Source of the DNA: Dysgonamonadaceae bacterium
Lineage (GTDB): Bacteria; Bacteroidota; Bacteroidia; Bacteroidales; Azobacteroidaceae
Length of the DNA stretch: 42,880 nucleotides
Assembly (NCBI GenBank): GCA_031260045.1
Contig: JAIRKO010000018.1
Span: forward strand, 1 to 42,880
Reading direction: 5' to 3'
The translations under genes were made by a program, and so were the position numbers. Positions within the stretch are counted from its first letter, which is position 1, and every line of letters starts with the position of its first letter. This document shows positions 42,776-42,880 of the stretch, piece by piece. The notes under the pieces were generated by a model, which worked only from the letters and a program-made list of their open reading frames with translations, had not been told where the DNA came from and did no database searches.

Positions 42776-42880
42776 CAGCGTAAAAATAAGGAAAATAAAA
42801 ACAGACTAAAAGTATTTTTTCTTACAATTTTGGTGCTGTTTTGTTGCTTGATAATTTTTTATACGTTATTATTAACTGTA

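Noticed and set aside
42797-42880. Start of a small membrane protein at the right edge
   Set aside because: One frame reads basic then hydrophobic residues to the edge, but no ATG or other start with support is seen.

Overview
The window looks like a chromosomal segment of an anaerobic, probably host-associated member of the Bacteroidales. The supporting evidence is the repeated Bacteroidetes-type promoter (TTTG near -33, TAnnTTTG near -7), the lack of strong Shine-Dalgarno sites, an SecD-SecF fusion, a Bacteroidetes-type HU-related protein, an Nfn-like FAD/NADPH pair, a secreted protein with a type IX secretion-like C-terminal tail, and menaquinone and Kdo genes. Assignment below order is not possible from the sequence.

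Layout. 1-6.1 kb: the 5' part of thiG, a succinyl-CoA:acetate-type CoA-transferase, a ComEC-like membrane protein and nfnA-nfnB. 6.6-15.6 kb: an acetyltransferase, gltX, waaA, a two-cassette ModF-like ATPase, secDF and surE. 15.7-21.6 kb: an RRM protein, a glycosyltransferase, uvrA and an AT-rich methyltransferase. 21.7-25.3 kb: a 1096-residue secreted repeat protein. 25.4-29.6 kb: a membrane-anchored MutS-like ATPase, a TlpA-type thioredoxin, a shortened RhuM gene and a Fic gene. 29.8-38.3 kb: gapA, a small lysine-rich exported protein, then on the minus strand pfkB-type kinase, S41 protease, menaquinone methyltransferase, HU-like protein and an AddB-like nuclease. 38.4-42.9 kb: two identical tRNA-Asn genes followed by an AT-rich integrated element. 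That element has a broken tyrosine integrase, an HTH (excisionase-like) gene behind a GC-rich structured leader, an unknown gene, tandem repeats and a phage/plasmid gene II/X-like replication initiator. It runs off the right edge.

The housekeeping genes are ordinary. The intergenic spaces are not. They carry at least seven copies of one palindromic repeat (core GGATTGCTTCA...GCAATGAC) and at least six of a second (core CCCGCG...CGGGATGACGGG). Some copies form composite MITE-like elements, some sit in 5' leaders, and two share an extended arm immediately upstream of unrelated start codons (thiG and the pfkB-type gene).

Most distinctive observations: the replication-initiator element next to the tandem tRNA-Asn genes, with a dead integrase and possible iterons; a four-segment element with mutually exclusive hairpins between the HU-like and AddB-like genes; a 9-bp palindrome covering the promoter spacer of nfnAB; a RhuM gene whose lost tail is still readable in another frame and overlaps the fic start codon; and recent in-frame duplications in the large surface protein. 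No CRISPR array, rRNA or intact transposase gene was seen.
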